Assembly: GCA_045629065.1 (NCBI GenBank) | Contig: JAZQQK010000039.1 | Location: 24,782 to 88,781, forward strand | Length of the DNA: 64,000 nt | DNA from: JAKSSM01 sp045629065 | GTDB taxonomy: Bacteria > Bacillota > Clostridia > Peptostreptococcales > Anaerovoracaceae | Direction: 5' to 3' | In this document: piece by piece, positions 1 through 9,393 of the stretch | Numbering within the stretch: position 1 is the stretch's first letter | Layout: every line of letters starts with the position of its first letter | The notes under the pieces: model-generated | The model's database searches: none | Seen by the model: only the letters and a program-made list of their open reading frames with translations | Told to the model about the DNA's origin: nothing | Position numbers and translations under genes: made by a program

Positions 1-2333
1 TCACCAGTTAAGTTGATATACATCTCATCGGAAATAAATGGTGCGATTGGAGCGATTAGTCTTGAAATTCCCTCGAGAACCTCATAAGTCGTAAGATATA
101 CGCTCTTCTTGTCTACTGTGTCTTGTTCTTCGTAGAATCTACGACGAGCACGGCGGATATACCAATTGGATAAATCTTCAGCCACGAAATCAGTAATTGC
201 TCTTACTGTCTTCATATGGTCATAAGAATCCATGTATTCAGTTACATCGTGAACTAACTGGTTGTACTTTGAGATAATCCATCTATCAAGTTCAGGTCTA
301 TCCTTATATGCTACTTCATACTTCTTTGGATCTACATTGTTTTGGTTAGCATAGAGAACGAAGAAGTTGTATACGTTTCTAAGAGTACCGAAGAACTTGG
401 AAACTGTATCAATGAGACCAGCTTCGTCGAACTTTGTTGGTGTCCAAGCTGGTGATACAGAAAGCAAGTACCAACGAGTAGCATCTGCGCCATATTTGTC
501 AAGCATCTCAAATGGAGAAACTGTGTTTCCCTTATGCTTTGACATCTTCTTACCTTCCTTGTCGAGGATGAGGTCGTTTACTAAAACGTTCTTATATGGT
601 GCGCAACCCTTTACGATTGTTGATACTGCGAGCAATGAATAGAACCAACCACGAGTTTGGTCGATACCTTCGCAAATGAAATCTGCTGGGAATAACTTGT
701 CAAAGTCATCCTCGTGCTCAAATGGATAGTGCCATTGTGCGAATGGCATAGCGCCTGAGTCGAACCAGCAGTCCATTACTTCAGGAATACGATGCATTGT
801 TTTGCCGCATTCTGGACACTTGATAGTTACATCGTCAACATATGGTCTGTGAAGTTCAATTGATAAATCAATCTTCTGTTCAGCATCCTTTACCAATTCT
901 TCGCGACTACCTACGCAGTGTAAATGTCCGCATTCGCACTTCCAAATTGGAATAGGAGTTCCCCAATACCTGGATCTGGAAATAGCCCAGTCCTTAACTT
1001 CTGCTAACCAGTTTCCAAAACGCTTTTCGCCTACATAATCAGGGAACCAGTTAACTGTATTGTTATTAGCTACTAACTCATCCTTTAACTTGGACATTTC
1101 GATATACCAAGACTTGTTTGCATAGTAAACAAGTGGAGTATCGCATCTCCAGCAGTGTGGATAGTTGTGCTCTAACTTTTCTTTCTTATAAATTTTGTCG
1201 CCTAAATACTTGATGATCTCAACATCTAAGCCATCTTCCATAACAAAGTGGCCTTTCCATGGAGTCTCAGTATATTGACCCTTTTCATCTACAGGCTGAA
1301 GTACAGCTAAGTTGTACTTGCGTCCGCAGTTATAGTCATCTTCACCAAAGGCAGGAGCAGTATGAACGATACCAGTACCATCTTCGATGCTTACATAATC
1401 CATGCAAGTTACGATGAAGGCATTTTTGCCCTTTTCAGGTACGCAGAATGGCATGAGCTGTTCATATTCCCAGTACTCCATGTCCTTACCCTTCAAAGTT
1501 TCAACTACTTCGTATTCTTCTCCTGCTAAAACCTTTCCTGTGAGATTTTCAGCTAAGTAGAAATACTTACCTTCGTCTGCACCAGACTTCATTAAAACTT
1601 TTACATATGTGATTTCAGGACCAACTGTTAATGCAATATTGGAAGCAAGTGTCCAAGGAGTTGTTGTCCAAGCGAGGAAGTATTCATTATCTGTGTCCTT
1701 CTTCTTGAACTTCATAGTTAAAGTATTTACCTTAATCATCTTGTATCCTTGAGCTACTTCGTGTGAAGCAAGTCCAGTTCCGCAACGTGGACAATAAGGT
1801 AAAATCTTATATCCTTCATAAACCAAACCTTTGTTGAAAGCTTGCTTTAAAATCCACCAACCAGTTTCGATATAGTTGTTGTCTAATGTGATATATGGGT
1901 TATCCATATCTGCCATGTAAGCCATTCTGTCTGACATGTCAGTCCACATATCTGTGTATGTAAATACGGATTCACGGCACTTTTGATTGAATTCCTTGAT
2001 ACCATACTTTTCAATATCTTGCTTGCCGGAGAATCCTAATTGTTTTTCAACTTCAATTTCTACAGGAAGACCGTGAGTATCCCAGCCGCCTTTACGCTTT
2101 ACCTGGAAGCCCTGCATTGTCTTGTATCTGTTGATTGAATCTTTAAGTGTTCTAGCCATAACATGGTGAATGCCTGGCTTACCGTTTGCTGTAGGAGGTC
2201 CCTCAAAGAATACGAATTGAGTTGCACCCTCTCTTGATGATTCGCACTTATGGAGCAAATCTACTTTTTTCCAATTTGCAACCTGTTCAAGTTGAACGTC
2301 CTTAACTGGTTTGTCTGATAAATTCTTAAACAT
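1..2333 (-). CDS. ileS: Isoleucyl-tRNA synthetase, eukaryote-like IleRS2 type (3' end outside window)
   Basis: Class I aminoacyl-tRNA synthetase that charges tRNA-Ile in the cytoplasm. About 777 codons are present and the C-terminus runs off the left edge; family members are about 1030-1050 residues. The N-terminal EGPPTANGKP segment and HGLPVEIEVEKQLG at the start of the catalytic domain mark the IleRS2 (mupirocin-resistant, eukaryote-like) branch. The KMSK loop is KMSKH at residues 596-600. The usual HIGH signature is replaced by GIHH at residues 54-57. The ATG has an AGAGG ribosome site and lies 42 bases after rpoZ, so it is the third gene of gmk-rpoZ-ileS. No T-box leader is visible. It is the only ileS seen here; whether a second one exists elsewhere cannot be told. 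Confidence 0.96.
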   Translation of the reverse strand, partial: MFKNLSDKPVKDVQLEQVANWKKVDLLHKCESSREGATQFVFFEGPPTANGKPGIHHVMARTLKDSINRYKTMQGFQVKRKGGWDTHGLPVEIEVEKQLGFSGKQDIEKYGIKEFNQKCRESVFTYTDMWTDMSDRMAYMADMDNPYITLDNNYIETGWWILKQAFNKGLVYEGYKILPYCPRCGTGLASHEVAQGYKMIKVNTLTMKFKKKDTDNEYFLAWTTTPWTLASNIALTVGPEITYVKVLMKSGADEGKYFYLAENLTGKVLAGEEYEVVETLKGKDMEYWEYEQLMPFCVPEKGKNAFIVTCMDYVSIEDGTGIVHTAPAFGEDDYNCGRKYNLAVLQPVDEKGQYTETPWKGHFVMEDGLDVEIIKYLGDKIYKKEKLEHNYPHCWRCDTPLVYYANKSWYIEMSKLKDELVANNNTVNWFPDYVGEKRFGNWLAEVKDWAISRSRYWGTPIPIWKCECGHLHCVGSREELVKDAEQKIDLSIELHRPYVDDVTIKCPECGKTMHRIPEVMDCWFDSGAMPFAQWHYPFEHEDDFDKLFPADFICEGIDQTRGWFYSLLAVSTIVKGCAPYKNVLVNDLILDKEGKKMSKHKGNTVSPFEMLDKYGADATRWYLLSVSPAWTPTKFDEAGLIDTVSKFFGTLRNVYNFFVLYANQNNVDPKKYEVAYKDRPELDRWIISKYNQLVHDVTEYMDSYDHMKTVRAITDFVAEDLSNWYIRRARRRFYEEQDTVDKKSVYLTTYEVLEGISRLIAPIAPFISDEMYINLTG

Positions 2334-2375
2334 TTTTTCCTCTCAAAGTTTAGCTTTTATGACAAAACGAGCAGT

Positions 2376-2573
2376 TTACTGCTCGTCTCTCTCGTATGTG
2401 ATTAAATCTTCTGCAATCTCATGCGCAGCGATTGAAACGGGTCTTTCGATGTCACAGTCTGATAATACTGGCTTGCCATCTATAATATCTCTTGCACGCT
2501 TTGCTGCTAAAATGCAAAGTGTGTATCTTGCGTCTGCTTTCTTTCTAATTTCATTAATTGATGGATATAACAT
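2376..2573 (-). CDS. rpoZ: RNA polymerase omega subunit
   Basis: Small 65-residue protein that matches the omega subunit in its N-terminal pattern (YPSINEI, then YTLCILAAKRAR, then the PVSIAAHEIAED helix). Omega stabilises the beta-prime subunit and helps RNA polymerase assembly. The start codon shares one base with the gmk stop (TAATG), so translation is probably coupled. The gmk-rpoZ order is conserved in Bacillota. Length is normal for the family. Confidence 0.93.
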   Translation of the reverse strand: MLYPSINEIRKKADARYTLCILAAKRARDIIDGKPVLSDCDIERPVSIAAHEIAEDLITYERDEQ

Positions 2574-3193
2574 TAAGCTTCCTCCTTGTATTTCTTAACG
2601 ATTTCATCTGCTGTTATGTTCACCTTGGAATGTTCTGCAGTAATAATTGCTTTTACTCTAGCGACCGCTTCTTCCAAGTCGTCATTAACAACGAAATAGT
2701 CATAATCCTCTATGTAACGCATCTCATCAAGAGTGCTGCTGAGTCTCAATTCAATAGACTCCGGTGTTTCCGTCTTTCTATCGATGAGCCTTTGCCTCAA
2801 AATTGGTAATGAAGGTGGTAGAACGAAAATGAATACTCCGTCAGGATAATTCTTTTTTACCTGCATTGCACCTTGCATTTCAATCTCCAAGATTACATCT
2901 TGGCCCTTTGCCAGCTTTTCTAAAACTGGAGCCTTAGGTGATCCATAGTAATTGCCGTAGCGCTCGGCATGCTCCAAAAAGCCATCATCCGCTATCATCT
3001 TCTCAAACTGTTCTTTTGTGGAGAAGAAATAGTGGACGCCTTCAATCTCTCCGGTTCTCGGTGCTCTGGTAGTCATTGACACTGAATAACCCATATCCAT
3101 TTCATTAAGGATTCGAGTTGTGATAGTGCCTTTACCTGCTCCTGAAGGTCCAGAAATAACATAAAGTTTTCCTTTTTTCTTACCGACTTCCAT
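2573..3193 (-). CDS. gmk: Guanylate kinase
   Basis: Converts GMP and ATP to GDP and ADP in purine nucleotide metabolism. The P-loop GPSGAGKG lies at residues 15-22, followed by the GMP-binding segment with TRAPRTGE and the YYGSPK motif. The length of 206 residues is typical. An AGGAG site precedes the ATG. The gene is the first of gmk-rpoZ-ileS and has its own promoter in the gap after yicC. In many Bacillota remA sits between yicC and gmk; here that gene is absent. Confidence 0.97.
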   Translation of the reverse strand: MEVGKKKGKLYVISGPSGAGKGTITTRILNEMDMGYSVSMTTRAPRTGEIEGVHYFFSTKEQFEKMIADDGFLEHAERYGNYYGSPKAPVLEKLAKGQDVILEIEMQGAMQVKKNYPDGVFIFVLPPSLPILRQRLIDRKTETPESIELRLSSTLDEMRYIEDYDYFVVNDDLEEAVARVKAIITAEHSKVNITADEIVKKYKEEA

Positions 3194-3225
3194 TGGAACT
3201 CCTAAAATCTCTAAGATAAGTTAAT

Positions 3226-3254
3226 ATTTTATCATAATATAGTATGCTTTTCAA
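3226..3254 (-). promoter_or_regulatory. Sigma-A type promoter for gmk-rpoZ-ileS
   Basis: On the minus strand TTGAAA (3249-3254) and TAAAAT (3226-3231) are separated by 17 bases, about 33 bases upstream of the gmk start. The -35 box lies just past the yicC stop codon, so gmk can be transcribed apart from yicC. Confidence 0.6.
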
Positions 3255-3259
3255 GGATT

Positions 3260-4144
3260 TTACTCGATATTTTGCACTTGTTCACGAATCTTTTCTATCT
3301 CAGATTTTATATCGAGCATATGGTTCGTAATTGTAATATCGTTTGCCTTAGAGCCTATAGTGTTCGCCTCTCTGTTCATCTCTTGAACAAGGAAATCAAG
3401 TTTCTTACCAACTGTGTCTTCTCCACTGTTCAAAATCTTCTTTAATTGAACGAGATGTGAGTTAAGTCTTGTGATTTCCTCATCTATTGCACACTTGTCA
3501 GCAAATATTGCTGCTTCAACAGCAATTCTATCTTGAGGAACCTCCACGCTATCCCCTACAAGCTCTTTAATTCTTTCCTTAAGCTTAGTGGAGTAATCCG
3601 CAACTACTTGAGGCGCACGTTTTTCAATTTGATCTAAGATTTTTTTAATTCCCTCGCCCTTTTCGATAAGATCATCTTTGAGTTTTTCGCCCTCTACTGC
3701 ACGCATATTCTCGAGATTTTTTGCAGCTTCATTTACAGGAATTAAAATAGCATTAGTGATTTCTTCCTCATCATCTACATCAGCCATAGACTTGATTACC
3801 TCTGGCATTCCAGCGAGAAGTGGAAGTGTGATTCCGCCTTGAATATCAAACTTTTCCTTGAGCTCTGTAAGGGTGTCATAGTATTGCTTAGCAACCATCT
3901 CGTTAAGTTTGATGTTGATGTCATTTTCAGTGATGTTTTCAACCATGATTGAAACATCAATCTTGCCTCTGCGCAGTTTTTCTTTTACCGCAGCTTTTAC
4001 TTTATCCTCCGCAAAACCATATCTTCTAGGCATCTTTATTGCTATCTCTGAAAATCTATGATTTACGGATTTAATTTCAACGACAATGTTTCTTTTGCCG
4101 TCAGAATATTCGCTTCTACCGAAGCCTGTCATACTTTTTATCAT
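3260..4144 (-). CDS. yicC: YicC/YloC family endoribonuclease
   Basis: 294 residues starting IKSMTGFGRSE, the hallmark N-terminus of the YicC family, followed by VEIKSVNHRF and a charged C-terminal helical region (DUF1732) ending near SEIEKIREQ. Family members from E. coli (YicC) and B. subtilis (YloC) are reported endoribonucleases, so a role in RNA turnover is inferred. An AAGGAG site precedes the ATG. The gene lies upstream of gmk as in other Bacillota and is transcribed divergently from the large unknown gene at 4345. Confidence 0.93.
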   Translation of the reverse strand: MIKSMTGFGRSEYSDGKRNIVVEIKSVNHRFSEIAIKMPRRYGFAEDKVKAAVKEKLRRGKIDVSIMVENITENDINIKLNEMVAKQYYDTLTELKEKFDIQGGITLPLLAGMPEVIKSMADVDDEEEITNAILIPVNEAAKNLENMRAVEGEKLKDDLIEKGEGIKKILDQIEKRAPQVVADYSTKLKERIKELVGDSVEVPQDRIAVEAAIFADKCAIDEEITRLNSHLVQLKKILNSGEDTVGKKLDFLVQEMNREANTIGSKANDITITNHMLDIKSEIEKIREQVQNIE

Positions 4145-4187
4145 ACCATTTCTCCTTATCTTTCCAACAATGTATGATTACTCCGTT

Positions 4188-4216
4188 ATTTTACACGAAA
4201 AAAGTTTACTTATCAA
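4188..4216 (-). promoter_or_regulatory. Promoter for yicC
   Basis: On the minus strand TTGATA (4211-4216) and TAAAAT (4188-4193) are spaced by 17 bases, 44 bases upstream of the yicC start. It lies back to back with the plus-strand promoter at 4236-4264. Confidence 0.6.
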
Positions 4217-4235
4217 GACACCAACGTACTATAAC

Positions 4236-4264
4236 TTGCCTTTTATATGTAGAGGCTATATAAT
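4236..4264 (+). promoter_or_regulatory. Promoter for the large unknown gene and rqcH
   Basis: TTGCCT (4236-4241) and a perfect TATAAT (4259-4264) are spaced by 17 bases. The start codon at 4345 follows about 80 bases later, leaving a leader of roughly 75 bases in which no clear hairpin is seen. Confidence 0.6.
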
Positions 4265-4344
4265 TATATTAGCAAATTACGGGCTTTATTTAGTTGCTTG
4301 TCTATTACAGCAGTTTGCCCGAAAAAATAAATGGAGGAACGATT

Positions 4345-7218
4345 ATGCCTACACCAAAACAAGTAAAAGAGAGAAAAGAAAAAAATCTACAGTCTTTAGA
4401 AAGCAAATTAAATGCTATCTATACCCCAAAAACACCGATTAAGTTCAGTGAAGACCCTAACATTAGATTTACTCAAATGTACTCACTCTACTACTTGATG
4501 AATGATAAAATTAAGATAGGTTCTTTCCTCGCTCCGGAGGACGATGAAGAGACAAAGGAAAATTCTTTCCAAAACTATGCCAAAATGATTTTAAAGGGAA
4601 CATACAGCAAATTTAAGGATATGATGAAAATCCCAGAGAAATATAGGAATACTATAATCGCCGACCTTGTGGATGATGATCCATCAGTTCAAAAGAGCTA
4701 CTTGACTTTTGCGGATAGATTAGAAGGATATGTGGATGACTTAGTAGAGTATGATGTGAACGAAGAATTTGAGGAAACAGCACCTAATCAGCCTGCTCCG
4801 AGACTTTTTACTGATAAAACTGCTAAATGGGAAAAATTATTATTCGGTCCTAAAGTAGACAGTTCAGGATATAAAATTACGACTCCTGCTCTTAAGGAAG
4901 CCCATCAAAAGGCTGACAACATCGAAATTCCGATTCCTGACGGGCTTGACGAAAAGTTCGGAACTGAGTTCGTAACTTTATCCGTAATGAGCGAATTCTT
5001 TAAGACAAAAAATCTTTATGATGTCGGCAAAGAAGTAAACTCAATAAAGGGTGATGTCTCCACAACTCAGGCCATGCTTCAGACTAAGTTTGGAAACGGC
5101 AAGCCTGAAGACTACTACCTCTATGATGGTACTGTTTTTACTCTCGACAATACTTTAAGCTTTGAAGATACAAGAGATAATGGATATGTCCCTCGCCTCT
5201 GGGCTCCAAAGTATAGAGAAAACGTCCAGAAACTTTTGGCATCATATCCTGAAAACCGTAAAGCCGTGGCTGAGCACATGAAAGAGGCCTTCGATAACCT
5301 CTTAAAAGAAGCCGTTGCCGCTACCCAAGTAAGGTCTAAGTATCTTTCCTACTTGCCTGCTGAGACAGCAGTTCGCTTGTATGATATGCTTAACAGTCCT
5401 GAATTAAAGGGTCAAGTAATCATTAACGACCGCGATAAGCAGATCATCGAATTCTTAAGGACTGATGTTCAGATTACAAACCGCGTGGCTGAGCTTGAAA
5501 AAGAGATTAATAATACAGTTCTTCACCATAACCTTTATGGTTATGATAAGTCTCCTTCTGAGGATAATGTCCTCAAAGAAAAGCTTCTTGAATATAAGGC
5601 TTTACAATTGTATGAAAAACGCAAATATGAAGATGCCGAGAATATTCTTGATACAATCAAAAACCTCAAATCTGTCGGTATAAGCTATAGAGATTTGTAT
5701 AGCACTGAAAAAGCGATTTCTCGTGATCCAAAGGGCTACATTGAACATTTAAAGGATGTGGTTTTAGCATCACCGGAAAATCAAGAGCTGGAAAGCTCTT
5801 TATCAAAAGGCTGGTCTGATGTCGCTTCTTCTCTGAAAGCGCACATGTCAGTCGGTGAAAAAATCGCAGAAAGTGAAAGCTCGATACTCACACCTGAGTT
5901 TGAACGACAAGCCATGTATCCTTCTGTTAAGGAAAGCATCCGCCTTCTGGAAGAATATTTGGTTTTACCAAAAAATTCAAAAATAGTCGGTGCTTCTATT
6001 GCCCCATACAGAACTCCGGAAAAAATTGAAAAAGCAATGCAAGCTATGGAGATGCTTAAAGCTCTTCCTTGCATGCATGGTGAATTTATGAACCCTGCTA
6101 TGGATGAGGAGACTTTGAACAAAATAGCTGATAAATATGAACAAGTTCGCCAATTTATAGATGAGCAAAAATTTGAATTCAGTATAGTTACTTCTCGCGA
6201 AGTTCCGCAGGAAAACGGCACAGTGGAAACTGTGATAGAGAATACCGCTAATGCTTTCCTTGGAGATAAAACAGCAATCTTTGCGCGCGGTGTCAAGGAA
6301 ATAAGAGGCTTCTCCAAATTATGGAACAAGGAAAAATCATTCTATGGTGCGTCTTTCGAAGAAGTTGAAAAAGCAGTAGAAGAGCGCACAGCTAACATGA
6401 ATGAAGGTATAAAAGACTATGGCAATGCGATGATATGCGGTCACCCTGATGCAAAGGAAAGCGATGCTTTAATTATGGATAGTTTCTATGAGGCTCACGA
6501 GAACTTAAGTCAGTATGAAGAGTTCAATGTTGCAATGGATTTCTTAAAAGACACTTCTGATAGAACTCAAAATTTAAAGCTTGCATATGCTGCCCTTTCA
6601 ACACTTCAAGACAAGTTTAGTGAAAAGATGCTCGATGATGATAGCGAGACTTTAATGCAGAGTTATAGCCAAGTTACTAGAGTGATGGCTGCTATAGAAG
6701 TTGGTATGGATGCAAAGAAACCAGTCTCTGACCCTACTCCATATCAGAATGCTTATGACAATCTCGATAAGCAGATTGAGCAGATGGAGTTTGACATTAA
6801 TTCTCTAAATCCAGAATCTAAAATGCATGATCTCGCTATTAAAGCAAGGGAAGGTTTAAAGCATATTAAAGAAGCAGTTTCAAATGAATGCTTTGGTGAT
6901 ATTGAAAATGGTTTCAAAACTTTAGAATCATCTGATGCTTTCGCTGCTGTAACAGCTTATCAACTTATCTGCAATTCCAAGAACCCACAATTTGCCGACT
7001 ACATGGAAGCAAATGGTGTAAATAAATTAATACAAGCTATTGATGCTTCCCCTCAAATGCAAGGCAACAAGAACGATCTCACAATAGGCAAAATATCGGG
7101 TGTAGCATCAAAGGGCTTAAACTTCCTTAACCTTTTGAAAGAGCCTCAAGCTAAGGTTGAACAGGTTCAAAATGAAAAAGCTATTGATGATCCTACTAAA
7201 AAGCAAGTTTTGCAATAA
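4345..7218 (+). CDS. Large helical protein of unknown function
   Basis: I do not recognise this 957-residue protein. The ATG at 4345 is chosen because GGAGGAA lies just upstream; the frame is open 51 bases further back but without a ribosome site. There is no signal peptide, lipobox or membrane segment, so it is probably cytoplasmic. It is rich in Glu, Lys and Asp, poor in Cys, and most of it looks alpha-helical with short coiled-coil-like stretches. The N-terminus (PTPKQVKERKEK) is strongly basic, and the C-terminal 30 residues are polar and probably disordered. I see no nuclease, ATPase or protease motif. It has a good promoter and is followed after 37 bases by rqcH on the same strand, suggesting co-transcription. 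A structural or scaffold role is only a guess. Confidence 0.85.
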   Translation: MPTPKQVKERKEKNLQSLESKLNAIYTPKTPIKFSEDPNIRFTQMYSLYYLMNDKIKIGSFLAPEDDEETKENSFQNYAKMILKGTYSKFKDMMKIPEKYRNTIIADLVDDDPSVQKSYLTFADRLEGYVDDLVEYDVNEEFEETAPNQPAPRLFTDKTAKWEKLLFGPKVDSSGYKITTPALKEAHQKADNIEIPIPDGLDEKFGTEFVTLSVMSEFFKTKNLYDVGKEVNSIKGDVSTTQAMLQTKFGNGKPEDYYLYDGTVFTLDNTLSFEDTRDNGYVPRLWAPKYRENVQKLLASYPENRKAVAEHMKEAFDNLLKEAVAATQVRSKYLSYLPAETAVRLYDMLNSPELKGQVIINDRDKQIIEFLRTDVQITNRVAELEKEINNTVLHHNLYGYDKSPSEDNVLKEKLLEYKALQLYEKRKYEDAENILDTIKNLKSVGISYRDLYSTEKAISRDPKGYIEHLKDVVLASPENQELESSLSKGWSDVASSLKAHMSVGEKIAESESSILTPEFERQAMYPSVKESIRLLEEYLVLPKNSKIVGASIAPYRTPEKIEKAMQAMEMLKALPCMHGEFMNPAMDEETLNKIADKYEQVRQFIDEQKFEFSIVTSREVPQENGTVETVIENTANAFLGDKTAIFARGVKEIRGFSKLWNKEKSFYGASFEEVEKAVEERTANMNEGIKDYGNAMICGHPDAKESDALIMDSFYEAHENLSQYEEFNVAMDFLKDTSDRTQNLKLAYAALSTLQDKFSEKMLDDDSETLMQSYSQVTRVMAAIEVGMDAKKPVSDPTPYQNAYDNLDKQIEQMEFDINSLNPESKMHDLAIKAREGLKHIKEAVSNECFGDIENGFKTLESSDAFAAVTAYQLICNSKNPQFADYMEANGVNKLIQAIDASPQMQGNKNDLTIGKISGVASKGLNFLNLLKEPQAKVEQVQNEKAIDDPTKKQVLQ

Positions 7219-7255
7219 AAAAAGTGCGGTAAGTGCACACTAAATAACAAATACT

Positions 7256-9040
7256 ATGGCATATGATGGACTAATGACTCGCGCCATTGTGCGCGAGTTA
7301 AACGACAAAATTGCATTAGGAAAGATTGAAAAAATATACCAGCCGGAAACTGACCAGCTGGTTATTTTGGTGCACTCTAAAAATGGTAATTTTAAGTTAC
7401 TTGCTTCGGTAGGCTCTTCACATTCAAGGGTTCATTTTATAGAAGAAGCTCTTGATAATCCACAATCCCCTCCTACCTTCTGTATGGTATTAAGGAAGCA
7501 TCTTTCTGGTGCTAGAATTACGGATATTTCGCAGCACGGTACTGAAAGAATCATAGAAATATCTATGGAAACCCTAAACGAATTAGGCTTCACTGTTTCC
7601 AAGAAACTCATCTTTGAGATCATGGGAAAGCATTCTAATATTTCCTTGATAGATTTAGAAACAGGCAAAATCATTGATTGTATAAAGCATGTTTCGTTTG
7701 GTGAGTCAAGAGTTCGTCAACTTTTGCCAGGCCTAATATATCAATACCCTCCTAAGCAAGATAAAATCGACTTTACGAATGTAACTCTCGACGATTTTTG
7801 TGGTTTTTCCGATAAAATCGACTTAAATTCACAAATTTTAGAAAAAATCAATGGGATTTCACCTAATTTTGCTACTGAATTGGCAAATTTTGATAAAATT
7901 GATATAAATATCGATGATTCTGCGCAATTTTCCGAAGATAATTTGTCAAATTCAGGTAAATACATGAGGATTTTCACAAAATTGTTCGAAACTATATCTT
8001 CTATTGATGAAAATCATGCGAAATTCTATGTATATTTACATGAAAGTGATCCAAAAGAATACTATCTCACGAAACTTTCCGAATTTGATGAAAGCTGCGA
8101 GTGCTTAGAGTTCAATACAGCATCAGAGTGCCTAGAATACTACTATTCTCACAAAGAAACTTCTAACCAAACTCGACAAAAGTCCAATGATTTAGCAAAA
8201 TCAGTTTCAAATCATCTTGATAAGATGTATCTTAAGAAAAAGCGTCTTTCGGAAGACCTTCTAAAGGCAGAAAACTCTGAGAACCTTAGAATATATGGTG
8301 AACTGCTTACGGCTAACCTTCATCTAGTAAAGGCCGGTATGAAATCCGTGGATGTTATTAACTATTACGATGGTAAAACTGTAAGCATTCCGCTAGATCC
8401 TAAATCCAGTCCGCAGAAAAACGCGCAACAGTATTTTAAGAGATATAACAAGTCCAAAACTGCTATTAAAGAAAAGCAAATTCAACTAGAGGACAATCAA
8501 AAAGAAATCGATTATTTAGAATCCGTACTCGCTTGTTTAATGCAGGCTGAAAGCGTTTCTGAAATTGATGCTATACGTTTAGAACTCGTAGAAACTGGCT
8601 ATCTTAGACCTCGCAAACTTCCGGGTGGCTATAAAGAAAAGAAAGCTAAATTTGAGCCACTTAAGTTCACCCTTTCTAATGGCATGACAGCTTTAGTCGG
8701 CCGTAATAATAATGAAAATGACCACCTTACATTCAAGATGGCCTCCAAAACTGATTTATGGTTCCATACCAAGGATATTCCTGGTTCACATGTAGTTGTT
8801 TTTACTAATGGCATTGATATCGCCGGTTTTAATGATGAGAGCCAAATTGATGAAAAAGCGGTATTTGAAGCAGCTAGCCTCGCCGCTTATCACTCAAAAA
8901 GCCGCAATGGTGAAAACATTCCGGTTGACTATGTGCCTGTGCGCTATGTAAAAAAACCTGCCGGTTCTAAGCCCGGCTTCGTAATCTTCACAAATAACCG
9001 AACTGTATATACAAATCCGTCTCTTCCAAAAAAATCCTAA
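7256..9040 (+). CDS. rqcH: RqcH, ribosome quality control factor (NFACT family)
   Basis: 594 residues with NFACT-N at about 1-215, a helix-hairpin-helix and coiled-coil middle at about 220-430, and the NFACT-R domain at about 465-575 (DLWFHTKDIPGSH). The acidic-Arg pair needed for tRNA handling in B. subtilis RqcH (D97-R98) is E97-R98 here. RqcH binds obstructed 50S subunits and adds C-terminal alanine tails to stalled chains, which are then degraded by ClpXP and other proteases. Older annotations call it fibronectin-binding protein FbpA. No good ribosome site precedes the ATG, which may mean translational coupling to the large gene upstream. It is followed by a ClpX-zinc-finger-like microprotein. 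Confidence 0.93.
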   Translation: MAYDGLMTRAIVRELNDKIALGKIEKIYQPETDQLVILVHSKNGNFKLLASVGSSHSRVHFIEEALDNPQSPPTFCMVLRKHLSGARITDISQHGTERIIEISMETLNELGFTVSKKLIFEIMGKHSNISLIDLETGKIIDCIKHVSFGESRVRQLLPGLIYQYPPKQDKIDFTNVTLDDFCGFSDKIDLNSQILEKINGISPNFATELANFDKIDINIDDSAQFSEDNLSNSGKYMRIFTKLFETISSIDENHAKFYVYLHESDPKEYYLTKLSEFDESCECLEFNTASECLEYYYSHKETSNQTRQKSNDLAKSVSNHLDKMYLKKKRLSEDLLKAENSENLRIYGELLTANLHLVKAGMKSVDVINYYDGKTVSIPLDPKSSPQKNAQQYFKRYNKSKTAIKEKQIQLEDNQKEIDYLESVLACLMQAESVSEIDAIRLELVETGYLRPRKLPGGYKEKKAKFEPLKFTLSNGMTALVGRNNNENDHLTFKMASKTDLWFHTKDIPGSHVVVFTNGIDIAGFNDESQIDEKAVFEAASLAAYHSKSRNGENIPVDYVPVRYVKKPAGSKPGFVIFTNNRTVYTNPSLPKKS

Positions 9041-9172
9041 AATAAAATGTTGCTATGATTCACTAAAAGGCAACACAAACTGCTTTATTTTCAACATATT
9101 CCACAATTATTTTTAAATCCGTGATACCATTTTCACAAGCTTATAGCTATGTGATTTTAAGGGAGGCACGTT

Positions 9173-9286
9173 ATGAAGAATTATTGTAGATGTTCCATTT
9201 GTGGTAACGAAAACATAAGCATATCGTTCAAAGGCGGATATATTTGCGAAGATTGCATATCAATAATTACTAAAGGTATAAGCTAA
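9173..9286 (+). CDS. 37-residue ClpX-type zinc-finger microprotein
   Basis: A short ORF with a strong GGGAGG ribosome site seven bases before the ATG. The protein has C7-SI-C10-G and then YIC25-ED-C28, the same pattern as the N-terminal C4 zinc-binding domain of ClpX (CSFCGK, then YICDEC), with 14 rather than 18 residues between the Cys pairs. No AAA+ domain follows. In ClpX this domain dimerises and binds adaptors and substrates, so an adaptor or decoy role is possible but inferred. It lies 132 bases after rqcH on the same strand and is followed by a terminator hairpin. I saw no clear promoter in the 132-base gap. Confidence 0.7.
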   Translation: MKNYCRCSICGNENISISFKGGYICEDCISIITKGIS

Positions 9287-9393
9287 TCTGAATAACGCAA
9301 CTGAAATTAGCCTATTGCACTCTATTCAGGAAATAACAATAGAAAAACTAAATCGAATCGAAAAGTATTTACCCTTAAAGTATGCAATACGCC

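Noticed and set aside
2334..2375. T-box leader for ileS
   Set aside because: Only 42 bases separate rpoZ and ileS, with no specifier or antiterminator sequence.
5781..6329. Minus-strand open frames inside the large unknown gene
   Set aside because: They lie wholly opposite a long plus-strand gene with promoter and ribosome site, lack ribosome sites of their own, and show no recognisable motif.
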